Source: Istiophorus platypterus (Eukaryota > Chordata > Actinopteri > Istiophoriformes > Istiophoridae). From it: a stretch of 64,000 bases of DNA. The notes under the pieces were generated by a model. The model ran no database searches. It was not told where the DNA came from and worked only from the letters and a program-made list of their open reading frames with translations. Position 1 is the stretch's first letter. Each line of letters starts with the position of its first letter. Below, in pieces: positions 25,416 through 40,340 of this stretch. The DNA is taken from positions 16,991,001-17,055,000 of the forward strand of contig CM029114.1 of the NCBI GenBank assembly GCA_016859345.1. Direction: 5' to 3'. The position numbers and the translations under genes are program-made.

Positions 25416-28400
25416 ATACAGTACAATACAGTATAAATTATTGATACATTACTAAAGGGTTTTTATCAGATCATGACATCTTTATATTTCTCTGTGTAAC
25501 TTTTCTTTTAGAGTAAAATCATTCCAATTCCATTCTTGCCTCCAACAAATGCACAGTAAGGCTGCTACTGTAGAGGGGAGATTACCAACATTAGTACTGA
25601 AAAAAATCCCCCAATGTTGTCAACAGCACTACTGCTTTTAGTAGTAATAAACTTTCACTGCATTGTCCCGCCTCATATAAGGTCGTCACTGCATTTATTA
25701 CTTTTACACATCTCCATTGAACCCCATCCTGGATGCAGAAGTCATCATGGCTTTGACTTATTAGTTCCTTCCACTCTCACTTGGCTCTTGTCCAGTTTTG
25801 TCGAAACCTGAACAATGACCGGAGCCCTTAGCACAAGTGTCCAACATGCTCACCCCTGTGCCCCTCTATACACCCCTCTCTTTGGGGAGGAGGGACCTCT
25901 GAGGGAAATGGGGCAACATAGACGCGTCATTTACAAAGAGAATATCTGTGTATATTTAGACACATATAGCATACTTTCCTTAGTGCTTGTGTGTTGTGCA
26001 GCTTATGTCCCCTTTTTATCTCCACTTGTGTTTAAGTCGACCTACCTTTAAAAGAATAATGTGACATTTCTTAAAAAAAGTGAGAAGATTGTATTTTCAA
26101 TGAGAACAACAAATTTTGTTGTAGGGGTTGTGTTCTGGCCTATTTCTTGAAGTATTAGGTCAGTGGGTGTGTGAGAGAAAGTGAGTCATTCATTAACATT
26201 ATTCATTTGACAACCTTCATTTATTGTTGGCTTTCATATTAAATGGGGAATTTGTCATGCTAGATGGGGAAATTTTGAGAAAATGTAATCTGACAAAGGT
26301 TTGATGCGATAGCTCATTTCTGTCTCTGCTCTGACCTCACTCTGTAACCAACCATGTTACCGATTGCACTGATTACACTGAAAACTAAAAAAAACTTTTT
26401 TTTGTGGAACATAACAGTAGCAATACCACCACTAAGTTGGTGTTGTTTCTCAATGCTTTTCACATCAGTAATGTTTGTAAACAAACCCGTAATGTGCTCA
26501 TATTTCATTAAGATCAGTTCCCCTTTGAAACAAGCCCATAAATTCTGTATTTACATTTAGCTCAAATTAAGATGGACAAAATAATGAATTTTTGTGACAT
26601 GAAAATATTATCAAGGGTTTGAGCAAATATTTAAAAGGTTTTTCCTGCTTTTGTTTAGGGAAGTATTTGTTCTGCTTCTCAAATTTGGACAAGTATTTGC
26701 ATGCGTATATTGCATTTCCATGGAAAAAAAGACAATTGCAGGAAAGAGAAGTTTTAAAAATGAATCAAGCAGCAACATAATGCATTATCAGCAACTTTTT
26801 AACTTTCCATCTGACCATATTTTTATGAATGTTCATTAAATGTTCCAGTGAGCTGCGGTATTTGTTTAAAATGCAAATTAATGAAATCTTTCTCACCATC
26901 AGTTTCTTGATCAAATCCATGTATGTGCAAATATATCTACATTACATACATATATTTACGTAGACAAAATTGGTGTTTTATTTTATTTTTGTTTTTTATT
27001 AATATATCCCATTCACTCATATAGCCAGTCATCTGGTCTATGAGCCATGTTATCCAAGTTTTTGTGAAATGAACAAAGTTAAAATATTTTAAAATGCAAC
27101 TAGATACATTCACATGTCTCAAACAACAACAACAACAACAACAACAAAAAACATAGTTAGAGTTTGAATGTAGAAATTTGGGGATTTTAGCAAAATTTCT
27201 TTAGTTGCCTTATCTACATAAAAATAACCATTAACTCCATTTGTGAGACATAAAAGTGAATTCTTGGTCATTAAACTGCCTTTAGAGGAGGAAATGATCT
27301 CTTTTTTTTCGACTTGATACTGCAATCATGTCATTCATGAATGACACAAAATCACCTTTCCATTTTTTAGGGGAATTCATTGTTCCTGCAATGCTGGTGT
27401 TACCAGTGAAGAAGTAGTCTTGTAGGTGCCAATGTCAGCATAGGCTTCTATTTCTGATAAAACAGTTTACTTGGTTTAAGTAGCATATTTGACTGGCTTT
27501 TAGTTTTAGTCGGTTTTATGTCACAGATTTCAAACTATGTCAATAAACAACTGGCACCATGAATGTTGTTTATCTAACCTGTAACAGCCAGAATTTACAA
27601 ATCTGTCACACCAATGTTTTTAGTCACTGTTGGGGCGTCCCTTGTATCTTGTTATGCGTATAGCCTCTGATGAGTTTTGTTCATAACAGAACTGAAACAG
27701 CTTGCCACACCTGGGTTGTCCTCAATTGCTGCATGAAAAAACAAAAAATGCACTGAAAGTTTAAAAAAGTGAAGTTCAGCACATCCTCATGTCTTCAGTG
27801 GTGTAGATATGATGTACTTACAATGTTGCAGTAATACTGGAATTCCATGTTTGACTGTTTTCACTGTATCTCTAATTTACAGCATTGTTTTACTTCTCTG
27901 AAGTTTGTTACTGATCTTAGATACAAAATTACTAAAGGCTTTCTTTTTCTCTTTCAACCTACCACAAAAGTCATGTTGTGAAAATTGAGAATTTGCTTTT
28001 GTTTGCTCAAATGTTACTGTCAAAGCTTCTTGAGTAATGTTTAAATGTCATATATACAGTACAACCGTTATACAACGTAATTCTTGCCAACTCTCTGTCT
28101 GTGCAAAGGTTGCATCCATTCAAAGCTAGTGTGAGTAAGTATTATTTTTATGTTGATGTTACATTTAATATTGTTTTTTTTTATTAATAGTGGATGGTCA
28201 TTTCTTGCTTTTTTAAGAGTTTCAATAAGAGTTTCAATAATTATTAATTATGTTTGTGAAAATTGTTAAACTGTCAATCCCTCTTCCAGTTTATCTGGCT
28301 GGTGATAACATCTGGAGGGCATAACTAACAATGAGCTAGAGGCAGAGGTAGTTTTTTTTGCTGTGGGAATTAATATTTTAAATAAATCAGAAAACAACAA

Positions 28401-28882
28401 TTTTATGGACTTTTAATAAAATTTATGATTTGAGACAGATCAGGTGTCCAAATAGATAAAGACTCCAGGCGATATTTGTAGAATAAAGAGCTACGCTATT
28501 AAGAAATGAAAAAAAGAAAAATCGGGCATCCAGTCATATGTGTCGTACCAAATGCCATATTTCAGTAACTATGGCAACAAAACATCAACACAAGCAACCC
28601 TGTGTCTGTTTTTCCACCCTCTCAGAAATATCCCTTTATGGTCTGTGTATCTTCTTAGACTAATTTTCATACTTAATGGGTGATCTGGCCTCATGCAAAA
28701 CGATTTTGATAACACATACTGCCCATGAAAACAGCGGAGTATGTGTGTATATAAACATTATGCGTGCACACAAAAGGAATTTGAAGATAATATCCCACAT
28801 AATACATGAGTGGGAATGGAGCTCTGTGTCCTGTTTTGATACTAAATGTCAGGTCTCTCTCTCGACAGAGCCTGAGCGGAAG

Positions 28883-28982
28883 ATGCAGCACACCTCGTGT
28901 ACAGAGGACAGGATCAAGCATGCTCTGGACAGGTGTCTGGACGGACTTAGACAAAGCCCCACAGCAGCACACCACTGGAACG
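28883..28982 (+). CDS. pik3r5: pik3r5 coding exon 1 (residues 1-33)
   Basis: It begins MQHTSCTEDRIKHALDRCL, matching the p101 N-terminus. An acceptor (ctctctcgacag) lies at 28868, 14 bases before the ATG, so the leader is spliced. The open frame continues upstream of this ATG without similarity, so the ATG at 28883 is preferred. The donor is g|gtaaaa, phase 1. Confidence 0.9.
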
Positions 28983-31900
28983 GTAAAACTCGGGGGGGGG
29001 GCTACAATACTGACAAGGGTCATGGCTGAGATTGGGTCGTGCTGAAAGGAGTTTGGTCAGGGCAGTGTGGCAGTGACTTGTGTAATAACTAGTTAAGTTT
29101 CTGCACTGCTAGAATGTTGGTGATTGAATTTCTGTGGGAATTGTGATGTATCTTTAGTGAAAACTTTGCATCTTGATACAGAACCTATTACAGAAACAGA
29201 TGTGTTTTTGGCATGATTACAATACATTTTTGTTTGTCTCATGTTTTGTTTTTTTTTTTTTTTTAAGCCCATGGAATCAGAGGGTCAGGGAATGTTTTTA
29301 TCTCATGGTAGAGCATGAAAATAAGTAGCCTGCAGAGAGTTCATAACTCTGTTTATATGCACCATCGTCTCAATTTATATAATTAAGGTTAGCAATTTTT
29401 AATGTGCATCTTCATCTAGATATGCATTTGAAAAAAAAATATATACAGTGCGTGATAATCTCATGTTCATTCTCATTGATCATAGTGTTACCGTATCATC
29501 CAAACCTAAACCATCATCACTTTTTCTTTGGTCAAAGGCCTCAACCTTACATTGAATTTAGTTAAAATTAGATATTTTTATTATTATTATCATTATTATT
29601 ATTATTAGTAGTAGTAGTAGTAGTAGAAGTAGTTGTAGAAGTAGTAGTAGTAGTATTATTTAAGATTACTATTACACAGTTTGACATATAGAGGGGAACT
29701 GAAAATAGAATCTCCTCATCGGAAATTGGACAATAACATTTACAGAGTAGTTGCAGATGAAGAGGGAAAAACACTGCCTTAGTAGTCTAAGTTAGTTTAT
29801 AAGAGGTTGCAGCTCATGCTCTAGCTCAGGTGGAGCAGCAGGTTGGATGAAAAGACCTTTTTCACAACAGACATTTTGACAATGCTGTAGCAGGTAAAGC
29901 ACAGGTGTATTTATTACCATTAATGATCCCTGCATTCCACAGTGGTAAGGTTCTGTTTTTAAGCTGGCTCACTGGAATAGTTTACTCAGACCCTTAATGA
30001 AATTGAGCCATTGTTATTGTCATTGCTCTGCCTTTGCATATCATGCTACGACAAGTCGATATGTCTGCTGCTGTTTTAGGGTTGGCAGTTTATTCCTGGC
30101 TTCTCCTGCGTACATGTGTGTCAGCCCAATTATTACAACTGACATGCTTATCCAGAGCCACATATAACAGTTGAGTAGTGTTGCTCAAGGGCTTGTTGCC
30201 ATTTTGCGGGGTTAAGCCTTCTGTTTCTAGGAGCATAAATGCAAAACATTTTCTCCGAAATTTCAGCCCCGGTAAACACATTTGGACGTCATGTGTGCTT
30301 TTATGGTGCTAACTTGAACAGAAGGAAGTTGTTTGTTCTCACTTTTTCAACGACAATCGGTGACAGACTATCCATCCACTCGCGAGGCATTTGAGTTTAG
30401 AAGTGTCAGAGGCTGTTGTTGGTGACACCGTTGATTTCAGAGCATCACAGAAATATGTTATTGGGTGCTGGAGGAAGTTGTGTGAATAGACAGCTGGGAG
30501 GAAGTTGGGGCCACAGACCGCAGTGTGTGAGTGAGGCATCATGAGGCAGGAGTACTGTGACGATATGTGAAAAACAAGGCGGAAGATAAAATCGGCATAA
30601 ACCTCCCACACATAAACCATTGCCAGATAAAGTTACACATACCTATACAAATTAGTTCAGGGTTTTATATCCTGATAGATTTGGATGATGCTGTTTTGAC
30701 ATTTGAAATGTGTTTTGAAATGCTAAACATGGATTTTTTTCTTTTTCACCTTTCATGTTTCACTGCTTTCTTGCAATTCCAGTGTCTGTTTAGAAGATTT
30801 TCAGGGTTGTTTATGTTGCCTATGAGTGTGATCATGATCATGTGAGCTTTAAGCTTCATTTCCCATTTTGGCATAAAAATTAACCGGTAGAGCTCTCCAC
30901 CGATCAGTCATGATGCAATAACCCTCTGTCATATAAACAGACACTTTTAGAAATTGTAAGATAACACTTCTTGATGCAAAGACCTTTTAGAGAAATTCGG
31001 CAGCTGACAAGTTTCTTGGAAAACATTTCCTTGAAACCTGAGCAACTGCTGATGTGTCACTTCCTTGGAAACTAAGCTCCTCAGAGATGCAATCGAAGTC
31101 ATTGAGACTGAGTGATCAATGAAAAATTAAAATGTGTGTGAGGAAGCAGTAATCACTTTCAATTGTTTTTGTGAGTCTGATGACTTCAGGTTGGTGTGGT
31201 TTTAGACAATGTATACAGCTTTCTCCGACTGTTTTATCTCATGTTTCCTTTTCACACTGCAATAGAAACCCTGCAGTAGGAGCTCAATGAAACAACACAT
31301 CTCCTCCATTAACATCCCAATACAATTTTCCTTTGACATGTCTATTACCAAACAAGACCTTAACTGTATTCTTGCAACAGGAAATCCATCCTGCCAATTT
31401 TTTAATGTACAAACATCCTATCTGAAACACTGAACAAAAGGTAATAAACACACCCTTGAAATGTACTTGCACCACTGATAGCTATGGGCTTTATAGCCCC
31501 TTTGTGAGTTGTTGAAAACCTGCATTTGGCTCATGGCAATCTCTGACCGAAATGCCGATTGTGTGATACCCACTTGATTAACATATAGTAACACTGACCA
31601 TCATTCTTAAAGGCTATGATTTGTTTGATTTGAAAAGAAATGCCTCATATTAACCTGCATTCCAGAAGAGTGAGCCCATAATAGAAGAAAAGAAAACAAT
31701 CTACTAAAAAATATGTGGCATCTATACTTGTGGTCTATATTGCCTGCCTATGAATATACCATACTTGGCTGTTGTTTATACATTATCACTTCCTGTACAT
31801 TGCATGCTACACCTGAGGGGCCTTAGTTGTATGTATGCATAGGTGTATCCAAAAGTCCCACCATGCTGCTTCCTCCTTACCTGTAGCTTACAGTATATGT

Positions 31901-34900
31901 TCAGAAATCAAGGCCCGTGCTCTCAATAGATTCCACATCAAGACTTAGGACAAAAAGCCCTTTACCTTTATCAAATGTAGTGATGCAAAGAAGGACCTGA
32001 AATTGGCATCATTACTGGTGCTCTTGTTCAGTTCAAGACAGTGTTAATCAAGCACCCACAGTCAGTGTTTATGTTTTTGGAAACATGGAATTCAAGTGAT
32101 TTCTGTGCTTGATTTTGTTTGTGTGATGCAGCTTCTTAGCTTGTTTATGTTGTCTGTTTGTATTGTATTTCTTTCCATAAATACATTTAACGATGCTTTA
32201 TAGACAAGGTCTTAATTGAAAAGAAGATTTTAATCACAATGTCATTGTTACCTGGTTAACTGAAAGCTAATTTAACCCAGCTTTTAGTCTAAGCTCTATG
32301 TCCCATCAGGAAACATACCTAAACATTGTTACAATAGCTATTCACACCAGCCATATTTAGCATTGTTAACCAATGGTATAATTCAACACTGGTAGTCATA
32401 TACACATATAAGTACAGATGTAGAAACTGTAGAAACAGAAACTGATGGTCCATGGTGAGACTGAATTCAGCATCACTAGCTGGTGTCTGTTGGCTCTGTT
32501 GGAGCCCAAACAGGCAGCTTTTTGTTAATTGTTCCGGCTAGTGGTGCTGCTGCCTGTGCCACTGTTTGTTCAATATGCACAGCAGTGGCTTTGTATTAGA
32601 CACGTCTGCTGTGAACCTGACAGCATATGTGAAGTATTTAATATCCTTTGTGTGTGTACACTGAAAATGGATAATGGTGAAGTGATTCCTTTATCGCTTC
32701 AACCCATCACTGGGTCTGTCATTATAAGAATCTCTTGAGTGACACAGCACTGCTATAAAAATAAAACTTATTTTAAAAGATTTTAGGGATAAAAACGTGT
32801 CCACAGGATTAAGTTAACATTTTCTGCCTTCACAAATGTTTTGGGTAACCCACGTGGCTTCCTTATCTACTTTTATGTGTCGCTGATTATGTACTGAACT
32901 TGTGAATTTACGTGAACAATAACACTGTGTTTCAGTGCTGATGTGCTCAGCGGGTCAGTCAATGAACCGCTGGAGCCTGGAGGAGTTGGTGAAGAGAGAC
33001 CCCGAGAATTTTCTCATTCTCTTACAGCAGATCGTCATAAAGACCAAAGAGGTGAGAGAACAAATAGCAAAGGTCATGGTCAAAGAAATCTTATTGTCCA
33101 TTCTATGCTTACCCTAAACACTACTCTCTCTCTCTCTCTTTCTCTCTCTGAATACGTGTGCTGATGTGTGAGTTCAGGTTCAGGAGCAGTGTCAGTATGA
33201 GCTGGTCACTCCCCTTGCTATCATGTTCTCCTCCACGTTGCTTCAGGTACAAATCGTCCTCATCCAGATGTTTCATCACTTTGTATGAGCTTTCATCACC
33301 ACCCTAACCCATTCATAGTGTTCAACACATGACCCCTCTCCATCCAAAAGGCAACTTAGTTTCTCAGTTCAGACCTTGGTGATGTATGTTTGCACATTGC
33401 AAAAACACAATAAAGCACAGCTTTTGTTGACTAGACAAAAACCCTTTGGTCTATATACGATGCTTCTGTTTCCAGTCAGGCTTATTGCCATTTACAAAAT
33501 CAAGTGGTCTGTGTAGCAGTGAACTCGATTGATTTGTTGCTGGTTAGAGAGCAAGCCAGTAAAAGATTCTAGATAAATATTTTTACACATTTTTTTGGTG
33601 AAGCACAATTTGATTGGAGTGCTAGAAAGTATTTTTGTCAATAGGAACTCAGAAGCCCAGAGTTCCGTTTGAGCTGCGTAGAAACTGGTACAGTTACGGT
33701 TTTGAGGTTTGTAATTATGCAACAAATGTACCTTTGGTAGTTAGGAATTAGTCATTCTTTTAATCATACTGGATTAGTTATTTGAGTTATTTATTAAAGA
33801 CTTACATATTCTAGCTTCTTTAAGTACAAAATATAAAGTTAATAAAAAAACCGTTTCACAAACAGTCTCACAAACTTTTTCACAAACAACAATGAAAATA
33901 ATCAGTTGAATGGCCTGAATGGCACATTTCAGAGCTTACTATCAACTTACATAACTGAACAGTACACTATACATGGCACATAAATGTTTACCAAAAAGAA
34001 GAAATGTCCCCTATTTGCAAAACAGTAACCCATGAAGCCTCAAATTGGTCTTGCTGCTCCTTACCAGAACCACACTAAAATGCCTGGCTTTTGCTTTGGA
34101 TTCTAGGCACCATACTGTCCTCCAGACACAGAGCTGCTGGAGGAAGCTATTGAAGTGTTTCGCTGCTTCCTCACCTGGCCTGAGCCTTACTGCAGCGTGT
34201 GTAAAAACCTCCTCTCCACACTACACCTGGAGATCAGGGCCCCAGGTAATTATAGAGTGCATTATCCAGCTTAAGGGCCTCTCTATTTTTCTGCATGTGT
34301 GTTTTGTGTAATGACTCCTTACTGTCTTTGATACACATACTCATTGGCTCATCTGGTGCATACAGAAGTGTTTTTCAACCCCTGCGATAGCCCTCCCCCT
34401 AGTGAAAAGTCAAAGAAATGCAAAAAGGAAATGCAAAAGTACTCTGCTTATACCACAAACAACAGAGTCAACAACAGGAACAAGCGAAGATGATAAGGCT
34501 ACAGGTTGAAATGGCCACTTCTTCATATTAATGTGATACTTTCTGAAAGCAGATGTGGCTTCAGCATTTACAAAACAAAAAAGCAGAAGCCACACATGGA
34601 CACCTACCCTGAAATTTATAGGAGCAGTTTGAATTGATAAATTTAAATGAATGAGTTTTTAACTGATGATGACGATGTGTTTTTTTAGGCATTTTTAAAT
34701 ACATCACTGTATTTGATTACCATCCCTCAGACAAGACAGATGATGGATTTTTGTTTTGTTTGTACTTCATCTGCCTGCAACGATTCCACCAAGACACTGT
34801 CACAAATAACACAATGCTCCTGTCAAGTTGTTTGGTAAAAACCCTCAGTGGCTCAAACAAAAATTTTTTTTCTATTTTCCTCAAAGGGATTTCCTTTCAG

Positions 34901-37900
34901 AGATTGGTGAGAGAAGAGCAAGGCCTTAACACCTCCAGCCAGTGCTCCAAGACCATGTATGTCCACACGGTATTACTGCTCACTGAAATTTGACGGCGAA
35001 CGTGTTATGGTGATATGTACATGTGAACAAGTTTTATCTGTTCTCTACAGACTGGAGAACAATAGAATGTACTGTACAGTGTCCTTAGTTGAGCTCAGAC
35101 TATGTGCTATCTTTGCACTCTTGTACCGCCTGCTGTCTTGTTAAAATGAACAAGGTTTTTTGTTCTGATACGTTCTTGTCTGTAGCTCGAAGTAAGTTTA
35201 TCTGATCTGATGCCGTACTTTAAAAAAATTAATCCAAAACTCAGTGTCCGAAGTTTGACTCAAATACAGAATAAAACCACTCAGATAGTTGGCACGTGCT
35301 ATGGGTTCATAACCTGGAAAGTCCCTTTTCTACCCCATCACGGCCCACTGCCACCATAGCATCCTGCTGCATCTTCTTACTTGTGAATCTGTCTACTGCC
35401 TGCAGGACTGTGTTGCTTATGAACCCGGGCGAGGTGCCCACTGACTTTCTCTCAGTGGCAGAGCAGCTCACTCGCATTCAGCACTCGCAGAAAGAGACCT
35501 ACATCACCCTGATCAAACACGCCTTTCAGTCCACACTGGGCACCAAGTACCCCCTACACAGTATCCACAGAGCCCTGCAGGTATGTGCTCAGAGCAATGG
35601 TTCAGATGCTTGGAGAGATAGTTCTCAACTACTGATAAAATTGTATTTTGAGTATAAATTCATGTTTAAAATCATCCAGAATTAAATATTTATCTACAAA
35701 TATGTGCTTTAAATAAATCCTGACCCCATCAGTTATAACTACATTTCCCTTTAAACCCTATTTGTAAGCATTTAAAGGAGGAAGTGTGGCGCCTAACATG
35801 TATATTAAATTCATACTTTTGGAAAAGAAATGAACAAAAACAATTACAGAGAGTGATTTTTTTAAAAGAAATTTAAAAAATTCAAGCTAATCAAGCTTTT
35901 AAAAGAGGATAACAATAGATGAATGCTACAGGAAGTTTACCTTTAGTTGAGGATATCGTGACTATTTTTTGCAGGGAAAAACTGTGAATGACCTCGGTAA
36001 GATCTTCTCCACAATAAGGGATGTCTTAGAGACGGCCGCCGACATAATTGACCCTCTGAAGGGGCGCGGTCATGTGATCCAGGGACTCGAGGCACTGAGG
36101 GAGAGGTTGAGAATCCCGCCATCCAATGGAAGGAAGTCTGACGGTAAGAGGGCAGATTTTTTTGAACTGGTGGATATAGACACAGAATGTCGTATGATTT
36201 TGATGTTTCACTTTTTAGTAAATAACATTCTGATATGATCTTATTTTGCTTTTTTTCCTTTCCTCCCTCTCAGGATTGCTACAGACGCTACCACTGCCTA
36301 CGGCCAAGTGTTACATGTTTCATTGGGAAAAAGATAACTTTGGTAAAGTATTCAATATGATGCTCTATATGTCTATGGACAGGGGCCTGTTGTCTCCTGC
36401 TGAGGGACAGTTTTCAGTGCTCCTTTCAGCACCATAAAATCTATTTACTATTTTGATATGACAGAGATATTAAATCATACTTCCAATACAAAGCGTATTC
36501 TTTGACCCTGGATTTGCTGCACAGCAAAATTATACTTATGATAGAAAGATCATGGGGAGTCTGATAGGATGAATACTAAGCTCCCTATCCTCAAGGTGCC
36601 TTTTGCTCCCTGGCCCATGATTGATATTTGTCTGTGCTGATTCCTGCAGATATTCTGAACACCCTTTTGGAGCATGACCCTGACGATCTCACCGCTAACA
36701 GGCAGGCCGAGGAAGAGGAGGACATTGATGATGATGAGGAGGAGGATGCAACGGAGATGGATGCAGAAGAAGAGGGTGAAGAAGAGGGTGAAGAAGAAGA
36801 CAATGAAGGGGAGGAAAATGGAGTTGAATTACCTTCGATGTCCATCTTCTCTAATGGCTACGGTGACAACCGTGCCTCCACCTTCTCCACCACCTCCTCC
36901 CTGTCTACTGCCTCCAAAGACTCTATGTTCTCCACTTTGTCTATAGCCTCAGAGTCCTATGCTCCATCGCTCTTCTCTGTCACTTCCGGAACTGACAGTG
37001 ACTACTGTGAAGATTCTGATGACTATAGCTGCTCCTCTCCCGTCGTGGAAAAATGTTCGCCAAAGTCTTCCAAAGCTTCGGCACGGCTCAGCCAGCACTT
37101 CTATAGGCTCTTCATCAAACCCAAGAGCCCTCGGCTGCTGTACCGGGCAAAAAGCTTAGGAAACACAGAATCAAAAGACATTTTAGTGGTCAGAGAGAAC
37201 CGCTCCAACTCTCTACCACAGCATGTCAAGTTACGTAGTCCTGAGCCCCTACTCCAGCCGCAAAGTCAAACTCTTAGACATGTATGCTTCAGAAGGAGGC
37301 CTATTCTTAGCAGTGATGAGGATAGCAAGAATACTACACTGAGGGTGGTTGTGTTTGGTGCTGATCATGTTGCTGGGAAGGTGGCCCGAGCATACAACAG
37401 CTTGAGGAGGAAGGAGAGTGCTTGTCCACGTCTCAGCAAGGCCTTCAACCTTCAGTTCTTCTTTGTGCCTGTGAAAAGGGACTCAGCAGGAGGAGGGAGC
37501 AGTCTGAGGTCCCCTAGTACTGTGGTTCAAACTGGAACTCTAAAAGGAGGAGCCCTGTCTAATGTAAGAAGAATAATAGTACCCAAACCTAACGCCAAAT
37601 ACTAAACACAAAGTTTTGTGCATAACATCATATTTCTTGACCTTTCAAAGAACTGGGTAGTACAATTTCATGAAGTAAAAAAAGGACAGATTTTGATATG
37701 GCTACAGTGAAAAAGCCAATTAACCTGCACCTTTATGAGAATCCCACTGTTTGGTTTTTAATTGTTCCTTTCGCTTAAGCAGGGTCTTCACCTCACAAGA
37801 ACAGGGCACAGTACAAATGACATCGCACATCTCCTTGGTATGTTGGACCCTTGGTACGAAAGAAACACCCTTAGCCTGCTTAACTTGCCTGCCAACGTCG

Positions 37901-40169
37901 TCTGCCAGGTACAACGGGAATCTAACTTTTATACCACTTAATCAAATGTAATCCAAAGTTTAGCATTCATGTTTATCCTACAGTGAACATGACTTTGTTA
38001 TTGTTCAGACCTTTCAATAATGTCTGTAGACTATGCATACATACAGTTAGGTTTATAAATATTTGGACAGTGACATTACTTTCACAATTTTGCTTCTGTA
38101 CACAAACAGAAAAGATTTGAAACAAACGAATACAGATGTGATTGACTTTAATTCAAGGGTTTCGCAAAAATTTTACATTAACTTTTCAGGAATTACAGCC
38201 ATTCCTATACATAATCCCTCATTTTCAGGGGCTCAGAAGTAATGGGACAAACCACCATAATTATATATTTCAGTGTTATTTTTGATACATGAAAATCATT
38301 TGCTGTCAATGACTGACTGAAGTCTCAAACCCATGGACATCACTAAATGCTGAGTTTCCTCCCTTGAGTGCTTTACCAGGCCTTTACTGCAGCCGCCTTC
38401 AGTCTCTCTGCCAACAGTTTTGTCTTCAGGAAGTGAAAAGCAGTTGAAATAAGGTCGGGGTCAGGTGACTGACTTGGCTATTGAAGAATGTTACATTTCT
38501 TTGCCAGTAGAAGCTCTTGGGTTGCTTTCACAGTATGGTTTTAGTCATTATCCATCTGAACTGTGAAGCACCATCCTATCGGTTTTGCAGCATTGGGTTA
38601 AATCTGAGCAGATTCTATAGCCCTATACACCAGAATTCATCAGTCACATCATCAATAAACACCAGTGACCCAGTTCCCATGGCAGCGGTACATCCCCATG
38701 TAATAGCACTGTCTCCACCATGTGTGACAGATGATGTGGTGGCTTTGGATCACGAGCCGTTACTTTCCTTCTCCATACTCTTCTCTTCCCATCATTCTGG
38801 TACAAGTTAATCTTGGTCTCATCTGTCTAAAGAATCTTGGTCCAGAACTGGACAAGTTTTTCTGGATGTTTTCTGGCAAATTCTTATCCAGCCTTTCTGT
38901 TCTTAAGTGTGACCAGAGGTTTGCACTGTGGTAAATCCTCTGAATTTACATCCATGAAAGTGTTTCTTGATTGTAGACTTTGACAATAATAAAACTACCT
39001 CCTGGATATTATTGTGGTATTGTTGACTGGACTAGATGTTGCCAGGGGTTTTTCTTCAACAGGGAAAGAATTCTGTAATCATCCACTTTAGTTGTCTTGC
39101 GCGGTCTTCCTTCCTTTTGGTATTGATGAGCTCACAAATATATTCCTTCTTTGTTATTGATTTACCAGATTGTTGGTTTGGCTGCTCCTAAAGTTTCTGC
39201 CATCTCTCTGATAGGTTTGTTTTGTGGTTTCAGCCTAATAATGGCCTCCGTCGTTTGCTCTGACACCTCTTTCGAATATATATCAAAAGTTCCTATGAAC
39301 AGCTACCAAATGCAGAGTCAACAATTGGAATCCACCCAAGAACTTTTATCTGCTTCATTTGTCATGAAATAAGGAAGGAACAGATTGCATCCTGCTATGA
39401 TAGTGATCAAATATCAATTGTCCAAGTACTTCTTAGCCCCTGAAAATGAGATAGTATGCATAAAAATCGCTGTATTTCCTAAATGGGTAATGTAAAATTT
39501 TTGAGAAACCCCTTGAATTCAAGACAAAAGTCTACACTTCAATCACACCTTGACTCATTAGTTTCACACCTGTTGTGGTGGTGTACATCGGCAAAATTGT
39601 GAAAGCTTTGTCACTGTCCAAATATTTATGGACCTAACTGTATACAACCCTGTTGTGTAATTGTATTAAGTGATAGATTTTATCAATCCCTTTTGCAGCA
39701 AACCTCAAAGACAGAGTCAGAGTCCTATGATAGTTCGTATGAGCAACGTCTACCTATCCTGGCTGACTTGGTCCTGTACTACTGCCGCAATGCTGCACGG
39801 CCGGCTCTGATCCAGCTCTATCAAGCTGAGGTAAGACACAACTTTACACAAAAACACACACTCACACACACAGCTTTAATACATTAGATGAATTCATGCC
39901 ACTCCTATCTTAAGCTGTTTTCTGCCACAAACCCATTTTAAAGAAAGCCTTAGTATCCAAATCTTGGCACTCTTAAAAATAGAAACAGGACACCGGTGCC
40001 CTCTGAGTAATTAACAAATAACAATGTTTCAAATTCAACGAATGACCGAGGCTGTTTGATTTTGCAGCTGACGTTAGCTTCTGGAGAGAGGAGGACTGAG
40101 GTGTTTGTCCACTCCCTTGAGTTGGGTCACACTGCAGGAACACGAGCCATCAAGGCCATGGGTGAGTGC

Positions 40170-40241
<72 letters not shown>

Positions 40242-40248
40242 CACGCAC

Positions 40249-40340
<92 letters not shown>

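Larger units (their letters stand above)
16681..28868. other. ntn1-pik3r5 intergenic region and possible pik3r5 leader intron
   Basis: About 12 kb lie between the divergently transcribed ntn1 and pik3r5. I see no convincing coding exon. It contains AAT/AAC repeats at 18029-18113, a CA tract at 19467-19562, a possible pik3r5 leader exon ending at 19855, a TAATG pentanucleotide run at 24678-24701, a decayed Tc1-like element at 24731-25415, and a CAA run at 27121-27151. The rest is AT-rich DNA with no recognised feature. Confidence 0.7.
37909..39698 (+). other. pik3r5: pik3r5 intron 10, carrying a Tc1-like element
   Basis: Most of this 1.8 kb intron is a single transposon (38044-39640). Without it the intron would be only about 190 bases, which fits an insertion into a short ancestral intron. 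Confidence 0.85.

Noticed and set aside
28676..28882. Longer N-terminus for pik3r5 starting at ATG 28676
   Set aside because: The frame is open, but p101 similarity begins only at 28883 and a good acceptor lies at 28868 between the two.
29821..29890. Possible tRNA gene
   Set aside because: There is an A-box-like motif but no B box, no acceptor stem and no anticodon arm.
36591..36946. Ser-rich minus-strand and Arg/Lys/Met-rich plus-strand frames over pik3r5 exon 9
   Set aside because: They are out-of-frame readings of the acidic tract of exon 9.
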